Source of the DNA: Deltaproteobacteria bacterium
Lineage (GTDB): Bacteria > Myxococcota > UBA727 > VGSZ01
Assembly: GCA_020850995.1 (NCBI GenBank)
Contig: JADZDP010000257.1
Span: 23,431-87,430, forward strand
DNA: 64,000 bases
Reading direction: 5' to 3'
The translations under genes were made by a program, and so were the position numbers. The number at the start of each line of letters is the position of its first letter. Positions within the stretch are counted from its first letter, which is position 1. The notes under the pieces were generated by a model. The model searched no databases. It was not told the origin of the DNA and saw nothing but the letters and a program-made list of their open reading frames with translations. Shown here piece by piece: positions 50,264 to 59,500 of the stretch.

Positions 50264-51962
50264 ACCACTTCGGCATGTCCGTGAGCTTGAGCTCGAACAC
50301 GCCGTCGTTGGCGCCGTTGCCTGCGGGCTCCGACTCGCCCCAGGGGTTGCGCAGCTGCACGTACTTGACGCCGTTCCGCTCGGTCGCTCCGAGCACCGTG
50401 TAGGTGTGGTCGCCGAACACGCCGCTGTTGGCGAAGTCGCCGCGGCCGCCGTGATCGTCCTTGGTGCCCATGCACACGGGCAGCTTCTGCGAGAGCTTCT
50501 TCTTGATGAGCGTGAACATGCGGTCGGCGCTGCTGGCAGAGAAGGTCTCGTCGACGCCCTGGCGCCCGGTCACCGCCTCGAACACGTCGGAGGAGCAGCC
50601 GCCCTCGCCGATAGTGTGGAAGTCGCCGTTGAGCTTCGCGTAGGCCTTCTCGAAGAGCGGCCACCACAGCTCCATGCGCGAGGGCTCGGTGGAGTTTGAT
50701 GACGCGCCGTAGAGCGGCCCGCCCCACGAGCGCGAGTAGAAGTCGGCGTCGACCTCGATCTTCCTGTCGCGCCCGCCCCACGCGTCCTTGAAGGTGAAGG
50801 TGAACTTGCCGTTGCCGTCGTCTTTGATCATCGTGCGGATGGCGTCGGGCATGGCGTGCGCGAGCGCGGACGCGGCCGCCGGCAGGTAGCAGTCGCCGAT
50901 GTTGCCCTGCATGACGTCGTCGGGCTGAATGCCGTTGTGGAACAGCGGCCCCGTGTAGCGCTTGAGGTCGTAGCGCGAGGTGCCGTCGGGCTTGCGGTCG
51001 TCCTTGTGGGGCAGGGGGTCGGCGATCTGCGCGCCGTTGCCGCCGCCGCCGGCGCCGGGCACCTCGAGGAAGCCCGGCAGCTTGGTGCGGAAGCTGGCGT
51101 TGTCGCGCCCGTCGGTGGCCGCGAGCTTGTAGCGGTCGCCGGCCTTGCCGTTGAGCTTGGGCACGCCGTTGAAGCGGCCGGTGTCGTCGAGGTCGATGAC
51201 GATCTTCTCGCCCGTGCGCTCGTTCTCGAACTGTAGCTTGGCGAAGGGCTCGGAGATGGGCCGGCTATTGTTGTTGTTGGCGATGTTGATCTTGCCACCG
51301 CCGGCATCCGACAGCTCGATGCGCTGCATGGCCACCAAGGCTTCGCGCGTGTCTGAGCCTAGCTGGTCGGCGCGGATCACCTGCCACTCGCTGGTGTTGC
51401 CGCTGCCATCGCGCGTGCGCACGCGCAGCCAGTCGCCCGCTTGCAGCTCGCAGCTGCCCTGCAGCCGCCCGGCGCCGTCGGTCTTGCCGAGCACGAAGGT
51501 GTCGTCGTCGTGCAGGCGCATGCCGGGGATGGCCGAGAGGTTGAGCGCCTCGACGGTGACGTTGGGCTTGGCGGTGCCGGTGATGAGCACCTTGCTGCCC
51601 TGCTTGACCATGGCGCTGATGTTGACCGCGCCGGTGCCGGGGTTCACGGGTGTGCGGCCGATGACCTGCTCGAGGAATTTCTTGGCCTCGGCCGAGAGCT
51701 TCACCGGGCCCGCGTCGAGGATCTGTGTCAGGTCGGCCTTCTCGACCGCCGACAGGCCTTCCTTGACGATGGCGAGCTTCTCTTGGACCGAGACGGCGTT
51801 GTCGAGCTGCGTCTTGGCGGAGGTCTGCGTGAGCCCGGCCTTGTCGGCGACGGCGGCGAGCACGCCCTTGAGGTCGTCGAGCGAGGCGCTGCCGCTGCCG
51901 ACGTTGCGCTTCACGTGGGCGTAGGCGGCGCGGATGCTGCGGTCGTTCAGGGTGGCGGGCAT
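50238..51962 (-). CDS. Calpain-type cysteine protease (peptidase C2-like)
   Basis: A 574-residue protein; ATG 51962 has CGGAG upstream. Residues 1-110 are helical (LDDLKGVLAAVADKAGL). Residues about 115-310 have two bacterial Ig-like/Ca-binding-like beta domains (VLITGTAKPNVTVEALNLS, ISEPFAKLQFENERTGEK). Residues about 335-574 are a calpain-like catalytic domain: MQGNIGDCYLPAAASALA with Cys358, FGDHTYTVLGATERNG with His519, and VQLRNPWGESEP with Asn539, the complete triad in order. There is no signal peptide, so it is intracellular or exported by another route. Bacterial calpain-like proteins are uncommon. Confidence 0.88.
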   Translation of the reverse strand: MPATLNDRSIRAAYAHVKRNVGSGSASLDDLKGVLAAVADKAGLTQTSAKTQLDNAVSVQEKLAIVKEGLSAVEKADLTQILDAGPVKLSAEAKKFLEQVIGRTPVNPGTGAVNISAMVKQGSKVLITGTAKPNVTVEALNLSAIPGMRLHDDDTFVLGKTDGAGRLQGSCELQAGDWLRVRTRDGSGNTSEWQVIRADQLGSDTREALVAMQRIELSDAGGGKINIANNNNSRPISEPFAKLQFENERTGEKIVIDLDDTGRFNGVPKLNGKAGDRYKLAATDGRDNASFRTKLPGFLEVPGAGGGGNGAQIADPLPHKDDRKPDGTSRYDLKRYTGPLFHNGIQPDDVMQGNIGDCYLPAAASALAHAMPDAIRTMIKDDGNGKFTFTFKDAWGGRDRKIEVDADFYSRSWGGPLYGASSNSTEPSRMELWWPLFEKAYAKLNGDFHTIGEGGCSSDVFEAVTGRQGVDETFSASSADRMFTLIKKKLSQKLPVCMGTKDDHGGRGDFANSGVFGDHTYTVLGATERNGVKYVQLRNPWGESEPAGNGANDGVFELKLTDMPKWFNVVWSVQ

Positions 51963-52250
51963 GGGAATCTCCGTGGCTCGCGAGGATCTCTGTCGGAGGT
52001 CGGTATCGGTGAGGATGTGGGATATGGTGCTACATGTGCGAATGCGCGGATCGCCGCGTCCTGACGCGGTGGATCGCCCCTGGCTCCCCAGGGGCGTGCC
52101 GCCGGTCAAGCGCCCTTGTCGGCTGCCGGGGGGGGGCAGGACCAGGAGGGAAACGACGCCAGGGAGGCGCTCGCCCCAGCAGTCCACACGCCCACGGCCC
52201 GCATGCGCGACGCCCATGGCCTCGCGGCGCGTGGTGCATACCATGTGCAA
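51963..52250. promoter_or_regulatory. Divergent region between calpain-like and Memo-AMMECR1 genes
   Basis: A 288-bp gap without a gene. It has a perfect 8-bp hairpin GCCCCTGG (52076-52083) with CCAGGGGC (52088-52095), 4-nt loop, and a run of eight or so G near 52128. No promoter hexamers can be defended. Confidence 0.4.
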
Positions 52251-53582
52251 ATGATTCCCCTCAGCGTGCTCATGTGCCACGCGCCCATCGTGGTGCCCGC
52301 AGTCGGCGGTGCGCGCGCGCGCGCCTGCCGCTCCTCCACGCGCGCCATGCTCGAGGCCGCGCGCCGCGTGGTCGCGGCCACGCCCGACACCGTGGTGCTG
52401 CTCTCGCCGCACACGCCGCGCGTTCGCGGCGCGTTCTCCCTGGTCGCTGGCCCGCGCGTGCGCGGCGATCTCGGTGACTTCGGCGCCGAGGAGGTGAGCT
52501 GCGATCTGCCGCGCGGCGAGCATGCGGCGCTGGCGATCGGTGATGCCTGCCGCGACGAGGGTGTTGCCCTCGAGGAGCTCCGCCTCCGTCGGCTCGACCA
52601 CGGCGCCATGGTGCCGCTGGCCTTCCTCGTCGAGGCAGGGTGGCAGGGCGACACCATGGTCATCGGCCTGCCCGCCGAGCCCAGCGCCGAGCAGTGCGTT
52701 GCGCTCGGTCGCGCGCTCATGAAGGCCTCCGAGGGCAAGCGCTGGGCGCTGGTGGCGTCTGGCGATTGCTCCCACCGCCTGGTGCCCGAGGCGCCCGCCG
52801 GCTTTCATCCGCGCGCCGCCGAGTTCGATCGAGCCCTCGTGGAGCGGGTGCGCGCCGGTGACGACGCAGGGCTGTTCACGATCGACGAGGCGCTCCGCGA
52901 CCTGGCCGCCGAGGATGTGCTCGACACCGCGCAGGTCGCGGCGGCCGCAACGGGCGCGGCGGCGCGCCGCGAGCTCTTGTCGTACGAGGGGCCCTTCGGC
53001 GTCGGCTACCTGGTGGCCGTGCTGTTCGCCGACGAGCGGCGCACCGCCGACAAGCTCGAGGGTTTGGTGGAGCTCGCGGAGTCGGCGCTGCACTCGCACC
53101 TGCACGGCGGCGGACACGAGGTGAGCGCGCCGCTCGACGTCGGGCGCTACACGGGCGTGTTCGTCACCTGGAAAAAGAACGGCGACCTGCGCGGCTGCAT
53201 CGGGCGCATGACGCTCACCGGCGGTGTGAGCGAGGCCGTGTGTGAGCTGGCCGTCGCCGCCGCCATCGACGACCCGCGCTTTCCGCCGGTGACCAAGGAC
53301 GAGCTGCCGGCCTTGACGGGCGAGGTGACGCTCCTGCACCCCTCGGAGCCGGTGGCGGACGCGAGCGAGCTCGATCCGCGCGAGTTCGGCGTCGAGGTCA
53401 CGGCGGGCTGGCGACGGGGCGTGCTCTTGCCCGACCTCGAGGGCGTCGACACCGTCGAGGAGCAGCTCGCGATCGTGTTGCGCAAGGCCGGCATCGCCCG
53501 CCACGAGCGCTATCAGCTCCGCCGCTTTCGCGCGCAGAAGGTCGTGCGTTCCGTCGTCGGCGCACAGGCGGAGCGCGCATGA
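52251..53582 (+). CDS. AmmeMemoRadiSam system fusion: Memo-like domain plus AMMECR1 domain
   Basis: A 443-residue fusion; ATG 52251 gives MIPLSVLMCHAPIVVPAVGG. Residues 1-255 are the Memo/class III dioxygenase-like domain with candidate ligands in LMCHAPIVV, RRLDHGAMVPLAFL and VASGDCSHRL. Residues about 270-440 are the AMMECR1 domain, with its signature RYTGVFVTWKKNGDLRGCIG (Cys316) and DDPRFPPVTKDEL. The two are often separate genes (system proteins B and A); here they are one chain, followed with a 4-bp overlap by the radical-SAM partner. Memo and AMMECR1 are known from eukaryotes too, and the bacterial reaction was not established to my knowledge. Confidence 0.93.
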   Translation: MIPLSVLMCHAPIVVPAVGGARARACRSSTRAMLEAARRVVAATPDTVVLLSPHTPRVRGAFSLVAGPRVRGDLGDFGAEEVSCDLPRGEHAALAIGDACRDEGVALEELRLRRLDHGAMVPLAFLVEAGWQGDTMVIGLPAEPSAEQCVALGRALMKASEGKRWALVASGDCSHRLVPEAPAGFHPRAAEFDRALVERVRAGDDAGLFTIDEALRDLAAEDVLDTAQVAAAATGAAARRELLSYEGPFGVGYLVAVLFADERRTADKLEGLVELAESALHSHLHGGGHEVSAPLDVGRYTGVFVTWKKNGDLRGCIGRMTLTGGVSEAVCELAVAAAIDDPRFPPVTKDELPALTGEVTLLHPSEPVADASELDPREFGVEVTAGWRRGVLLPDLEGVDTVEEQLAIVLRKAGIARHERYQLRRFRAQKVVRSVVGAQAERA

Positions 53583-54649
53583 GCGACGCCCATCATCCCG
53601 CTCGCTACTGGCATGCCGAGGGCGCTCGCTATCGCTGCGAGGTGTGTCCTCGCGCGTGCGTGGTGTCGCCGGGCCAGGCGGCGTTCTGCACCGTGCGCGT
53701 GGGCGGCGAGCACGGCATGGAGCTCACGACCTACGGGCGCTCGTCGGGCTTCTGCATCGATCCCATCGAGAAGAAGCCGCTCCATCACTTCTACCCAGGT
53801 ACGCCCATCCTCAGCTTCGGTACCGCGGGCTGTAACCTCGGCTGCCAGTTTTGCCAGAACTGGGACATCTCGAAGGCTCGCCACGACGACGCGCTGCAAG
53901 CGCAGGCGTCGCCTGCCGCCATCGCGCGCACGGCGGTGCAGGTGGGGGCGAAGAGCGTCGCCTTCACCTACAACGACCCCACCATCTTCCTCGAGTACGC
54001 CATCGACACCGCCGAGGAGTGCCGGAAGCTCGGCGTGCACCCGGTGGCGGTCACCAACGGCTACATCCACGGGGCTGCGCGCGTCGACCTCTACGCCACC
54101 ATGGACGCGGCCAATATCGACCTCAAGGCCTTCACCGAGAAATTCTATCGCGACGTGTGCTCGGCCCACATCGAGCCGGTGAAGGAGACGCTCAAGCACG
54201 TGGTCAAGCACAGCTCGTGCTGGGTGGAGATCACCACCCTTTTGATCCCGGGCTACAACGACAGCGACGCCGAGATCGAAGAGCTGTCGACGTGGATCGC
54301 CGCTGAGCTCTCCCCCGACGTACCGCTACACTTCTCGGCCTTCCACCCCGACTACAAGCTGATGGACGCGCCGGCCACGCCGCCCGCCACGCTGACGCGC
54401 GCGCGCGCCATCGCGCGCAGAGCAGGGCTGCGCTACGTGTATACGGGCAACGTGCACGACCCCGCGGGCGCGTCGACGTATTGCCCGAGCTGCGACGCGC
54501 TGCTCGTCGAGCGCGACTGGTACACGCTGGGCCAGTGGCATCTGCGCGAGGGCGCGTGCGAGCAGTGCGGAACGCGCGTCGCCGGGCGCTTCGACCCCGA
54601 TCCTGGTCAGTGGGGCGCGCGCCGTCAGCCTTTACGCATCGTGGCGTAG
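53579..54649 (+). CDS. amrS: AmmeMemoRadiSam system radical SAM enzyme
   Basis: A 356-residue enzyme overlapping the fusion gene by 4 bp (ATGA). N-terminal Cys cluster YRCEVCPRACVVSPGQ; the [4Fe-4S] motif CNLGCQFC uses Cys85, Cys89 and Cys92. Then DDPTIFLEYAID-like FTYNDPTIFLEYAIDTA, DAANIDLKAFTEKFYRD and TTLLIPGYNDSDAEIEEL follow the AmrS/PflA-like order. A C-terminal zinc-finger-like pair (TYCPSCDALL, ACEQCGTR) is typical of this family. It should generate a 5'-deoxyadenosyl radical acting on a substrate shared with the Memo-AMMECR1 partner. Cytoplasmic. Its 3' end overlaps the next gene, on the other strand, by 25 bp. Confidence 0.95.
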   Translation: MSDAHHPARYWHAEGARYRCEVCPRACVVSPGQAAFCTVRVGGEHGMELTTYGRSSGFCIDPIEKKPLHHFYPGTPILSFGTAGCNLGCQFCQNWDISKARHDDALQAQASPAAIARTAVQVGAKSVAFTYNDPTIFLEYAIDTAEECRKLGVHPVAVTNGYIHGAARVDLYATMDAANIDLKAFTEKFYRDVCSAHIEPVKETLKHVVKHSSCWVEITTLLIPGYNDSDAEIEELSTWIAAELSPDVPLHFSAFHPDYKLMDAPATPPATLTRARAIARRAGLRYVYTGNVHDPAGASTYCPSCDALLVERDWYTLGQWHLREGACEQCGTRVAGRFDPDPGQWGARRQPLRIVA

Positions 54650-55407
54650 GCGGCCGCGGCCTCGCGCGCGCGCACCGGCTCGCCGACGCGCCGCGCGCGC
54701 CACAGCAAACAGTGCGGCGACACCGTGGGCGGCACCAGCTCCACCACCTCGGTCTGGTAGCCGGCGGCCTCCAAGCGCAGGGTGCGCTCGGCGTCGATGA
54801 TGGCCTGCGCGAAGCGTCGCTGCACCAGCGCGTGGCGCGGCAGGCCGACGTCGCGCGCCCAGCGATCCGCGTGCGCCTGCGCGGGCACCTGCGTGGCGCG
54901 GCCGTCGTGCGTGCGGGTCGACGCAGCGCCGTAGCAGCAGGGCACCAGCAAGAGGCGCTTGGCCTTCGTGGCGATGGTGGCGTCGATGACGGCGTCGCTG
55001 GCCTCGCCGCACGCGTGCATCGCCACCACCAGATCCGGCGCCGCCGGCCACAGCGAGGCATCGTGCACGTCGCCGGCGCGGAGCTCGACGCGCTCGTGGA
55101 CGCCGAGCGCGCGCGCGCCCTCGCGGGCGTGGGCCAGGCGCGCGGGGTCGCGCTCGAGGGCGATCACGCGGGTGCGCGCCTGCGGATCGGCGAGCGCGAG
55201 GAAGAGCAGACCGGCCGCGGCCTTGCCTGCGCAGGCGTCCACGACGATCAAGGGCGCGCGCCGTCGCCCGCGGGGCAGGGCGCGCGCCATCTCGTGCAGG
55301 AGCGGGGCGAGCTCCTGCGCCTTCTGGCGGTCCTCCTTGCGCAGGGCGCCGCCGTTGAGGAAGGCGCGCGTCAGGGCGTCGTCGATCGGGTGCTGCGGGA
55401 TCGGCAT
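54625..55407 (-). CDS. SAM-dependent methyltransferase-like protein
   Basis: A 260-residue protein; ATG 55407 lies 11 bp from repeat copy C and its site TAGGAA is partly made by the end of the repeat. Residues about 45-170 are Rossmann-like: LIVVDACAGKAAAGLLFLAL (motif I), VIALERDPARLAHAREGA, ELRAGDVHDASLW, LVVAMHACGEASDAVI and LLLVPCCYGAAST. The HACG and PCCYG pair matches the Methyltransf_32/GSTCD-type group, whose members act on RNA or protein; the substrate is unknown. Convergent with amrS. Confidence 0.82.
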   Translation of the reverse strand: MPIPQHPIDDALTRAFLNGGALRKEDRQKAQELAPLLHEMARALPRGRRRAPLIVVDACAGKAAAGLLFLALADPQARTRVIALERDPARLAHAREGARALGVHERVELRAGDVHDASLWPAAPDLVVAMHACGEASDAVIDATIATKAKRLLLVPCCYGAASTRTHDGRATQVPAQAHADRWARDVGLPRHALVQRRFAQAIIDAERTLRLEAAGYQTEVVELVPPTVSPHCLLWRARRVGEPVRAREAAAAYATMRKG

Positions 55408-55418
55408 TGTGGGTTCCT

Positions 55419-55580
55419 ACAGCGGCGGTCAATTGCATTAGATGGTCGCCGGGCGTGGTCCTTGCCACGATCCCGGCGTCGTGTCCTCGCCACCTACCAC
55501 GAGGTACGCGGCTCTGGTGCTCCTTGCGCTCATGGCAGGTCCCTGCGCTGGGCTCGATCAACGCAACTGGTCTCCGCTGT
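55419..55580 (+). repeat. 162-bp structured repeat, copy C
   Basis: Plus-strand copy. Arms 55419-55436 (begins ACAGCGGCGGTC) and 55563-55580 (ends TCTCCGCTGT) pair at 14 of 18 positions plus two G-T pairs. Block 1 reads GTGGTCCTTGCCACGATC; the central stem-loop around CTACC-ACGA-GGTAC keeps its inner 4-5 bp; block 2 GGTGCTCCTTGCGCTC follows. It lies between divergent genes, 11 bp from the start at 55407 and 179 bp from 55760. Confidence 0.87.
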
Positions 55581-55759
55581 GTCGCGCAACGAACCCAACG
55601 CTTCCGTGCCACCGCGCTTGAGAGCACGCTGCGCCAGAGCGGAGATTCGCGCGGCGCACGCTCCTGCGCCGGAGGGCAACGGCAGTGCCTCGGCCGTGTG
55701 AACACTTGCATGTGCCGCCCGGAACACGTAAGGGAGGCCCGTCTAGGGGGTCGATTACC

Positions 55760-56584
55760 GTGGTTCGCAATGCCGTCGTCGTTCTCACCTCGTTGCTGAT
55801 GGCGAGCGGCGCGGCCGCTCAAGACTTCTACGCATCGCCGCTCCCCGCCTTTCCGACGAGCAGCCCAAGCGTGGTCTTGCAGCGCGGGGACATGCGGTGC
55901 TGGAAAGTCAGCGTGTCGTCGGCGCGGCACTACACCTTCAGTCTCTCAAAGACCGCGTCGAGCTGCTCCCCCGTTGAGGGCGTCATTGGCCTTTATGCGC
56001 CGGGCACGCTGGACCCGTCGATGTGGATGGCGTTGGCTGACACGGCCGACGTCAACAAGTGCGTCACGCTTCAGCGACGGCTCACCGGCGGCGATCATAC
56101 CCTGTGCGTCGGCGGCCCAGGAGGGGAGCCGGCGACCTTCTTTGTCCGGTCGAGCAGCGCCGCTGCGGGTGGCACGCCGGCGAATGACCGGTGCCATAGC
56201 GCCACATTGCTAGCCGCTGATTCGGGAACCGTGGGTACGACGAGTCTGCTGGGCGCCAACCACGACTACAGCCCGCAACCACTCCAGCAGTGTGAGGTTG
56301 CGACAGGCTCGAAGGGCCCTGATCGCGTTTGGGCGATCGATCTCGCGCCTGGTCGGTCCCTCAGCGTCGTGCTTACGTTCACGAGCGGGAACCCAACGCT
56401 CTACCTGCTGTCGGATTGCGGCAGATGGTGGAACGCCTGCGTGGCGGCTTCGGCGAATACGAGTGGCACGATCCGCCGCATCAACCACACGAACACGGGG
56501 ATGCAGACGACCCGCTATTACATCGTCGTCGACACGAAGGTGCAGGAATCCGCCGACTTCTCGTTCACGTGGGGGCGCCGATGA
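55760..56584 (+). CDS. Secreted PPC-domain-like beta-sandwich protein
   Basis: A 274-residue protein with a GTG start at 55760, AGGGGG about nine bases upstream. Signal peptide VVVLTSLLMASGAAAQ. Two similar beta-rich units follow: one with YTFSLSKTASSC and GDHTLCVGGPGGEPATFFV, and one from NDRCHSATLLAAD to QESADFSFTW that includes RVWAIDLAPGRSLSVVLTF. They resemble the pre-peptidase C-terminal (PPC) fold found in secreted myxobacterial proteins. Its TGA overlaps the ATG of the RHS protein, so the two are made together; it may help the export or anchoring of the RHS protein (inference). Confidence 0.75.
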   Translation: MVRNAVVVLTSLLMASGAAAQDFYASPLPAFPTSSPSVVLQRGDMRCWKVSVSSARHYTFSLSKTASSCSPVEGVIGLYAPGTLDPSMWMALADTADVNKCVTLQRRLTGGDHTLCVGGPGGEPATFFVRSSSAAAGGTPANDRCHSATLLAADSGTVGTTSLLGANHDYSPQPLQQCEVATGSKGPDRVWAIDLAPGRSLSVVLTFTSGNPTLYLLSDCGRWWNACVAASANTSGTIRRINHTNTGMQTTRYYIVVDTKVQESADFSFTWGRR

Positions 56585-59500
56585 GCTGGCTCAAACACGT
56601 TTGCAGGGTGAGCATCTCCACCTCGCTTGCATGGCTCTTGGCCCTCGGGCCGATGTGGCCGTCGGCGGCGCGCGCCGACGAGCCCGAGGCGTTGACCTTC
56701 TCGGAGTTCACCGAGGCCATGGCGGCGGCGCCCCGGGAGCAGGGCGCCGCGACGGCCTTGAAGGCGCGGGAGATTCCCGTCGACAACCGCGGGGCCTTCG
56801 GCACGTCCATCGCCATCGATGTCCCGCCGGGTCGACGTGGCATGACGCCGGCCCTCGCGATTGCCTACAGCAGCGGGCGAACGCGCCAGGAGGGACCGAT
56901 AGGGGTCGGGTTCTCCCTCGACGTGAGCTCGGTGCGAAGATCTACCGCGAACGGCTACCCGCTGCTCGAGCGAATCAACGGTGCCGCCAAGTACGACGAC
57001 GACGCCGTGGGCGCATTCGAGGGCCCGACCGGCCGCCTGGTCGAGCTGGATTGTGAGCTCGTGCCGGCGGAGTGCCCACCGGAGGCAAACGGGCGCGTGT
57101 TCGCCCCGGAAATCGAGACTGCCCCTATTCGCTACGAGTATCTGCCGGACGCGAGCTCTGGCGGCTACTGGGTGGAGTACCAGCCCGACGGCCTGCGCCG
57201 GTATTTTGGCGTGCGCCCGTCGGACGGAATGGCGCATCGCATCCAGAATGGCCACGGCACCTTCGCATGGCTCCTGATGGACGAGGTCGACCGTTTTGGG
57301 AATGCCATCTCCTATGACTACTCGGGCGGACCGTGGAGTGGAGGCTCGACTCCGCAGGTGGCACCGGTCCTGCGGAGCATCCGTTGGGGCGGGAACAACG
57401 CCCTTGGCACGGCCCACCTGTACTCGCTCGTCGTTGATGTTTCGTCGACCGAGGCCGGCGGAGCGGACTTCCTGAGCGGTGGGGTACGGCACCTGTACCG
57501 TGTCACGGCGATTCGCGTCGGCAAGGGCTCCAATGCCACACCCGAATACTGGCGGTACACGCCGACCTTCCACACGTCGCCATACACGGGACGGAGCCTT
57601 CTCGAGAGCGTGGCGCGGACCGCCACGGGGGAGGCGACTGCAAACCAGCAGCGCTGGAGTTTCACCTACTCGGGAACGCTCGATCAGAACGGCGCCGCAG
57701 TCGACGCTCGCTGGTCGTCCTCAGAGGCGCCGCTGGCGAACGACGTGTACTCAGAGGGCGTGTGTGCAGGCGGCGGCATCTGCATGACCTACGCCTTCGG
57801 CTACCCGTCCGAGGAAGCAGCGATGAACCCGCCGCTCATGCGTTCGTCGCAGCACTTCCTCGACGTGGACGCCGACGGCTTGCTCGACCTCCTGTATCAC
57901 CCGGCGCACCTCAGGAGTCCGGCGGCAAAGGTGAGCTCGAACGCTTCGCGTCACGGAACGCTGCCGGGTGTGCTGAGTGGCTCGGCATACGGAGGACCAC
58001 TGGGGCTCAGCCTCGACTACGAGTACTATCAGGAGCTGTCGGACATCGATGGTGATGGGGATGCCGACGGCATCTCGTGGCCCGTCACGCGTGGAGTGCG
58101 CGGCGGCAAGATTGACCCCGCCGTCATCGATGTCCGTGGCATCTGTGGCGACGAGCTCTTTTGGAACCAGTGTGGCGACATCGATCCACTCCCGCCCTGG
58201 GGGCCATGGGCGTCCGAGACGGACCTGGTGCTACCGGGCCCGGGCGACAACTTCAGCGTGAGCCCCCAGACTGTTGGCATAGGCGCCCCACCGAGCTGTT
58301 TCGAGCTCGTGGAGGCCTGTGTCGGCGGCCAGGGGCAACAGGGCGTCGTCAGCATTGGAGCTCCAAGCGAGATCTCCGGGAGGGTCGGTGCTTGGGGCCT
58401 CTCCATCGACCGCAACGCGAGCCGGGAGAGCGCGCAGACGTTCACGAGCGCGACCCTGCAGGGCTGGCCCGACGAGGTTCGCGCGGCGGTGCACTTCGTC
58501 CACGACCCCGAGCATCACACGGTCACCGCTCGACCGAGCCGAGACTTCGAGGCGCCCTTCGTCGACGTGAACGCAGACGGCCTGCTCGATGTGGTGCTGT
58601 TGAAGTACCGCTATCTTTTGCCGGTCGGCTCGCGGCCGCTGGTCAAGCTCTTCCCCAACGTGTGGGTCGCAGACAACGAGGCGTTCCGCGCCGAGAGCGA
58701 GGGCGTCGTGTCGGACTTCGGCAGCACGGCCGCCGCGGCGCTCGCGCCGGGCCTGCGGCTCTACCCAGAGCAGATGAATCCCACCGTCCTGCTCCTCGAC
58801 GTCAACGCCGATGGTCTGCCGGATCTCGTGCGCGCAGCCACGCCGACCACGAGCACGTGCCGCAATGGCCACGATGTCTGGCTCAACCGCGGCTCGAGCT
58901 GGGCTGCCGGTGGCCTTGGCTTCACGGAGAGCTGGACCGCGTCGTCGAGCAGCCTCGTTGGGCTCGGGTACTTGCAGAACCGGAGCATGCGTTGCGCATC
59001 CATAGACGGGCCCACGGAGCCGGGGTCAGGCGACCGCCTCCCGGCTTCAGCCATGGCATTGGCCGATATCAATGCGGACGGGCGTGTCGACCTCCTCTTC
59101 GCTGGCGCTGATGATAGCAGGCCAAACCCGGGCGACCCGTCGCGCCTCTGGAAGAAGTATTTCCGAAATGGCCGACGGGGTTTCGCAACCGCGAGCTTCC
59201 CCTCGTCGTTTCCCACCGGGGTGAAGTTCGCGCGCGGCGAGATGTTGCGCCACCTGGCACCTCCGGACGTCGGGAACACCATGGGCGACCTCGCGCGGCT
59301 CGTCGACGTGGACCAAGACGGGCTGGTCGACGTTCTGCGGCCCGGTCTGCGCAACCTGTCGACGGGCGCGCAAGAAGTTCCACCGGCATGGTACCGCAAC
59401 GTGGGCGACCATCCAGACTATCTCGTCAACGTCGCGACCTCCGCGGGCGCGTCGACGAGCGTGGCCTACGTTACCGCGACGGCCCACGGGGCACGCCAAG

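Noticed and set aside
50700..53504. Long minus-strand frame extending the calpain-like protein upstream of 51962
   Set aside because: It is antisense to the Memo-AMMECR1 gene; the ATG at 51962 has a good ribosome-binding site.
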